Below are positions 60,999 through 64,000 of a stretch of DNA of 64,000 nucleotides, piece by piece. Every line of letters starts with the position of its first letter. Within the stretch, counting starts at the first letter, position 1. A program made the position numbers and the translations under genes. The DNA lies in assembly GCF_004297265.1 (NCBI RefSeq), contig NZ_SCUT01000025.1, positions 143,123 through 207,122 of the forward strand, written 5' to 3'. This DNA is from Reyranella sp. (GTDB lineage Bacteria > Pseudomonadota > Alphaproteobacteria > Reyranellales > Reyranellaceae). Under the pieces are notes generated by a model. It was not told the origin of the DNA, did no database searches, and worked only from the letters and a program-made list of their open reading frames with translations.

Positions 60999-62141
60999 TC
61001 AGGGAGACGGCCCTGGAGTTTCTGGGCTAGTCGCCGGCCCATTAAACTGACCCGCAAAACTCCGATGAATGTCACCAACCATTTTGTCGATTTCCAGAAG
61101 CTTAGGAATGACCTCCTCGCCCGGAAACGGTGAGTATTGCTTCGCGCCAGTTAAAGGTCTCGACGTAGGAAACCTTGCCCCCACACCACCCTCAAGAGGA
61201 AGGAGATACTTCAACGGATCTTCCCCACGCGGAAGCCGAATCCTCTCGCCATGTGCGAGGAACACCCAGTCTGTTCCGTCTGAAAGGACAGAAACTTTCA
61301 GCCGCTTTTCTGTCGGGTTCTCTTTTTGGTGCAGATCGGAAATCTGGGCCGCAAAATCAAAGCGGTGCCACGCCGTCAAGTAGGTAGGGATGACCAGTCG
61401 ATGTTTGTCTGCCACATCGAGATCATGCAGTCCGCGAAGAAGCTTGTTGCCTCCGGTGTAGGGCTTAAGGTCGCTGATGGCTCTTACGACATCGGCACCC
61501 AATCGATTAAAGTCCTTCACGAGCTTCATCTTAAGCTTGTCTTCGTTATCCGCAAATGGAAAGTACAGGTTGCTCGGGCTCTTTCCTTTTATGCGAGCCA
61601 CGTCGCAAATCATCAGATCAAGAGAGCTGCGAAGGTTGTGGACGACATCACCGATAATGAGGGGCACAGCGGCCGGACCTGGTGGCGAAAAAATCACCTC
61701 CCAAATTATGTCTGGCCCATCGGATCCAACCTCATTTGCTGTGACTTGTACCTGTCGCGAATATCTCTCCAGCAAATCTACTAAAGCGTCAAAATGGACG
61801 GATGCACGGTGATGTTTTAAGTGCGCGCCAATCAAAGGTGGAAATAGGCCATCGGTATGGATTGGAAGATTGTAGGGCAAGTAAGAGAGCAGGAATGCAT
61901 CTGCGCTCCGACAACTGGCTACATGCTTTGATAGCCTTGATAATTCCAAGAATTCGGCGGACAGATCCGCCACACCTTTTGTGTCTGTAACGAAACGACG
62001 ATTTACGCCATCTTTCCCGAGCAGCCCAAAGTACACTGTGTCACCGATGAGAAAGTGACGATGCTGCTTGTCTAAAGGGATGGCGTCGGCAAACTCGGCA
62101 TGGCCCCGGCGAATAACTTCTTCATTGGATTCGTCAGTCAT
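60999..62141 (-). CDS. Hypothetical protein, accessory region
   Basis: A 380-residue soluble protein of lower GC than the core genes. The middle part (VIGDVVHNLRSSLDLM, LKPYTGGNKLLRGLHDLDVADKHRLVIP; given as residues ~190-290) resembles a widespread family of unknown function with a conserved HNLRSxLD motif and DKHR motif. The N-terminal 150 residues are not familiar. I use the ATG at 62141; the frame extends upstream without support. A defence role is possible but not shown. Confidence 0.65.
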   Translation of the reverse strand: MTDESNEEVIRRGHAEFADAIPLDKQHRHFLIGDTVYFGLLGKDGVNRRFVTDTKGVADLSAEFLELSRLSKHVASCRSADAFLLSYLPYNLPIHTDGLFPPLIGAHLKHHRASVHFDALVDLLERYSRQVQVTANEVGSDGPDIIWEVIFSPPGPAAVPLIIGDVVHNLRSSLDLMICDVARIKGKSPSNLYFPFADNEDKLKMKLVKDFNRLGADVVRAISDLKPYTGGNKLLRGLHDLDVADKHRLVIPTYLTAWHRFDFAAQISDLHQKENPTEKRLKVSVLSDGTDWVFLAHGERIRLPRGEDPLKYLLPLEGGVGARFPTSRPLTGAKQYSPFPGEEVIPKLLEIDKMVGDIHRSFAGQFNGPATSPETPGPSP

Positions 62142-62321
62142 GGCCAGCGCTCCCCGTAACCATAGCTTGAGTACGCAAGCCCTGGTGGTTGACTTGAGTG
62201 AATGGCAAAACTGGCCCGTAATAGAGCTGCGTCTTCGCAAGTGGAACTTTGGCAGACTGCAGTCAAGCGCGCTAAAAAGCCGTGGGTTGCCGCTTGTTTA
62301 CAAAGTAAGCACCGCCAGGTG

Positions 62322-62342
62322 ACCCCGGTGCGGGGCTTTTTT
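62322..62342 (+). terminator. Rho-independent terminator-like hairpin
   Basis: CCCCG/CGGGG stem with a GTG loop followed by C and six T. No recognised gene ends just before it on the plus strand, so it may be left over from a lost gene. Confidence 0.55.
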
Positions 62343-62698
62343 CATTGTCGAGCGGGCTTGGCAAGAGACCGTCCGTCAGCTACCTGCGATCAATGCACAA
62401 AGTACCTACACCACCAACCTGGAAAGCATCGACGCCCCGTCCGACCTATCGTCCGTTGGAGAAGAGTAATGGTCGAGGCGATGTCATCGACCAGCATCAG
62501 GGCCGAGGCCGCAGCGGTCTCGGCGCCGGATTTGGCAAGCCAGACGGCACTGGACCCGCGTAAGGTCATAGAGCGCAAAACCTAGCGGCCGGCCAGCCGT
62601 TGGTCCGCCCATGGCACCTCCCAAACCGCCCCTCGGCCTGGCCCGCAAGCTGCGCGACGACGTCTACGCACGGCGATCACGACCCTCGACGCGGCGCT

Positions 62699-62722
62699 GG
62701 CGTTGGCGTTGGCGTTGGCGTT
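62699..62722. repeat. Six-base tandem repeat (GGCGTT)x4
   Basis: Four perfect copies of GGCGTT. It would be prone to slippage and lies in non-coding or degenerate sequence. Confidence 0.8.
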
Positions 62723-62808
62723 GGTCATCTAAAAGGGCTGGATGACGGGCGAGGGGAGACTCCGGTCCATTCGGTCTGCCTGACCGACGAAGGCCGCCCG
62801 CTGGCCCG

Positions 62809-62964
62809 ATGAAGGATCGGCCGTCGCCTGTCGCGATCCCGCACCGGGTCTCGACCGAGCATCACACGCGCTGCCCGATCTGCGGCCACCTGGTCGACGA
62901 GTTCGACCATGAGGAAGTGCTGGCGCATCTCGATCCGGAGCACGAGGCGCTGGTCAGGCAGTAG
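62809..62964 (+). CDS. Small CxxC protein (51 aa)
   Basis: A 51-residue frame with one CPICGH knuckle, followed by VDEFDHEEVLAHLDPEHEALVRQ, rich in acidic residues and His. It may bind a metal through Cys22, Cys25 and the His residues. No family recognised. It is short and lies in a degraded region. Confidence 0.4.
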   Translation: MKDRPSPVAIPHRVSTEHHTRCPICGHLVDEFDHEEVLAHLDPEHEALVRQ

Positions 62965-62997
62965 GCCACATGGAGCCGTCCGGCTAGGATCGTCCCA

Positions 62998-63656
62998 TGT
63001 GCAACCTTTACGAATGCGATGACCCCCGACGTCATGCAGTCGCTGAAGGATCACTTCAACCTGGTCGGCTCGGCCTATCTCGACGTGCTGCGCGGCCGCA
63101 ACGGGCCGCAGAGAGTCCATCCGAACTACGAGGCCCCCGTGATCCGGTAGCTGGCGACACCGGCCGGCGTCGTTCGTGACATCGTGACGATGCGCAGGGG
63201 GGGGGGCCGACGCCGCCCTTCTACAAGATCAAGGCCAACGTCAGAACGTCCGCAACACGTCGAGCGGCTATTGGAAGCCTAACCTGAAGGCCGGGCAGCG
63301 CTGCCTTGCGCCGGCGACGGTCTTCAGCGAGCCCGACCGCAACACCAGCAAGCCGGTGGTCTTCCGCTGGTTCGCCCGCCCGTGACGCGAGCTGTTCTAC
63401 TTCGCCGGCATCTGGCGCGAGTGGGGGCAACCTGGGGACGAAGAGGGCGCCGAACGTCGGCAAGCACCTGCTGTTTTTCTTCCTGACGACCGAGCCGAAC
63501 GGCGTCGTGGAGCCGCTACACGATAAGGCGATGCCGGTGCTGATCCGCGCCCGGTAAGAGACCGAGCAGTGGTTCGAGGCGCCGCCCGAGGAAGCCCTGC
63601 AGCTGCAGGAGCCGGCGCCGGGCGACGCGATCGTGCTGCTGCCGGAGGAGACGAAG
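62998..63656 (+). pseudogene. SOS-response-associated peptidase (SRAP/YedK) pseudogene
   Basis: Pieces of one protein occur in order across frames: MCNLYE (with the catalytic Cys2), a segment ending NYEAPVIR, NVRNTSSGYWKPNLKAGQRCL, FSEPDRNTSKPVVFRWF, ELFYFAGIWREW, FFFLTTEPNGVVEPLHDKAMPVLI, and EQWFEAPPEEALQL. These match the SRAP/HMCES family, which shields abasic sites in single-stranded DNA. At least three in-frame stops and several frameshifts, one at a ten-G run (63197-63206), break it. Confidence 0.82.
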
Positions 63657-63689
63657 GGGCCCCAGTCTAGAGTGCGCTTAATGTCTTGT

Positions 63690-63956
63690 GGGAATCCAAG
63701 GGGATTCCGACCGAACGAGAAAGTGATTGAAACGCGAGCTGGAATGGTGGCTCGCGTCGATGCCCGTATTGATTCGATGCCGCACCTGACAGTGGACAAA
63801 CTCAAGGCCCATCTGAGGCGCATCGAAGCCAGGACAATCGACGCACTCTGGAGAGCCATCGGCGATATCTGCGCACTCCACCCGCAACAGGAGTGCTGGA
63901 ACTACCTCAAAGAGGCAGGCCATGTGTCCGACAAAACGAAACGCCCGATGCTCTAA
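63690..63956 (+). mobile_element. IS630-family transposase remnant (C-terminal end)
   Basis: The last 50 residues (KLKAHLRRIEARTIDALWRAIGDI...CWNYLKEAGH, about 63795-63920) match the C-terminus of IS630-type transposases. The DDE Glu region, normally NPIE, reads HLTV, and nothing upstream matches the catalytic core. So it is a dead fragment next to the SRAP pseudogene. The last 44 bp of the window show nothing recognisable. Confidence 0.6.
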
Positions 63957-64000
63957 GCCGCACCTTCTGCCGCACCTATACTCCGTCTTGCTTATTTTTT

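Larger units (their letters stand above)
62142..62808. other. Region with no convincing gene
   Basis: The 667 bp hold only short overlapping frames with no conserved motif. Inside are a terminator hairpin (62322-62342) and a six-base repeat (62699-62722). A short frame ending in LTDEGRPLAR before 62809 may be a fragment of a lost gene. I cannot support a coding region. Confidence 0.5.

Noticed and set aside
62469..62585. Short 38-codon frame in the accessory region
   Set aside because: No site, motif or context supports it; overlapping short frames exist on both strands.
62699..62722. CRISPR-like repeat
   Set aside because: The units are only six bases with no spacers. No CRISPR array is visible in the window.

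Overview
The window is high-GC bacterial chromosome with dense, mostly operonic genes joined by ATGA-type overlaps. The conserved block glyA-nrdR-ribD-ribE-ribBA-ribH-nusB-thiL, plus hppA, bamE, a CBP3-type cytochrome bc1 chaperone, DUF177-rpmF-plsX-fabH-ihfA-merR and many CoA, ABC and amidase genes, indicates an alphaproteobacterium. A Reyranella-like or Rhodospirillales-like lineage is my guess from gene content; no rRNA or complete tRNA gene is present to fix it.

Layout. 1-4.4 kb: start of a CoA-transferase, a drug/metabolite exporter, two tandem YheT-type hydrolases, an MFS transporter. 4.4-12.6 kb: Nudix hydrolase and hemB, then a valine/isobutyrate degradation run (isobutyryl-CoA dehydrogenase, 3-hydroxyisobutyryl-CoA hydrolase, mmsB) with GST, MaoC and monooxygenase genes and corA. 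12.7-20 kb: a polyamine-type ABC transporter directly followed by a two-subunit N,N-dimethylformamidase-like enzyme that keeps the iron ligands. 20-24 kb: glutaryl-CoA dehydrogenase and a nitrate/sulfonate/taurine-type ABC transporter. 24-31 kb: an unassigned catabolic operon (isomerase, enolase-superfamily enzyme, atypical SDR epimerase, GNAT, aldolase-family protein, amidase).

31.1-34.5 kb (minus strand) is the most interesting part. A thioredoxin-reductase-like flavoprotein, a UGSC-family selenoprotein and two mutually homologous proteins of unknown function form one overlapping operon. The selenoprotein is split by an in-frame TGA; the frame continues for 78 codons to a stop that overlaps the next start codon, and a textbook bacterial SECIS hairpin lies just after the TGA. 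The flavoprotein lacks the usual NADPH-binding motifs. Only one of the two homologous proteins keeps a set of cysteines. I read this as a candidate aerobic selenium-dependent redox system with no described substrate.

34.7-40.1 kb: a branched-chain amino acid type ABC operon, divergent from the selenoprotein operon. 40.1-42.6 kb: adaA, a GNAT and an MFS gene. 42.7-60.4 kb: core chromosome. At 60.44 kb lies the 3' fragment of a tRNA-Pro gene, the usual footprint of an integrated element. The sequence to its right is poorer in genes and less GC-rich in places. It holds a hypothetical protein, a cysteine-rich fragment, a broken SOS-response-associated peptidase gene and an IS630-type transposase remnant, so it looks like a decaying integrated island running off the right edge.
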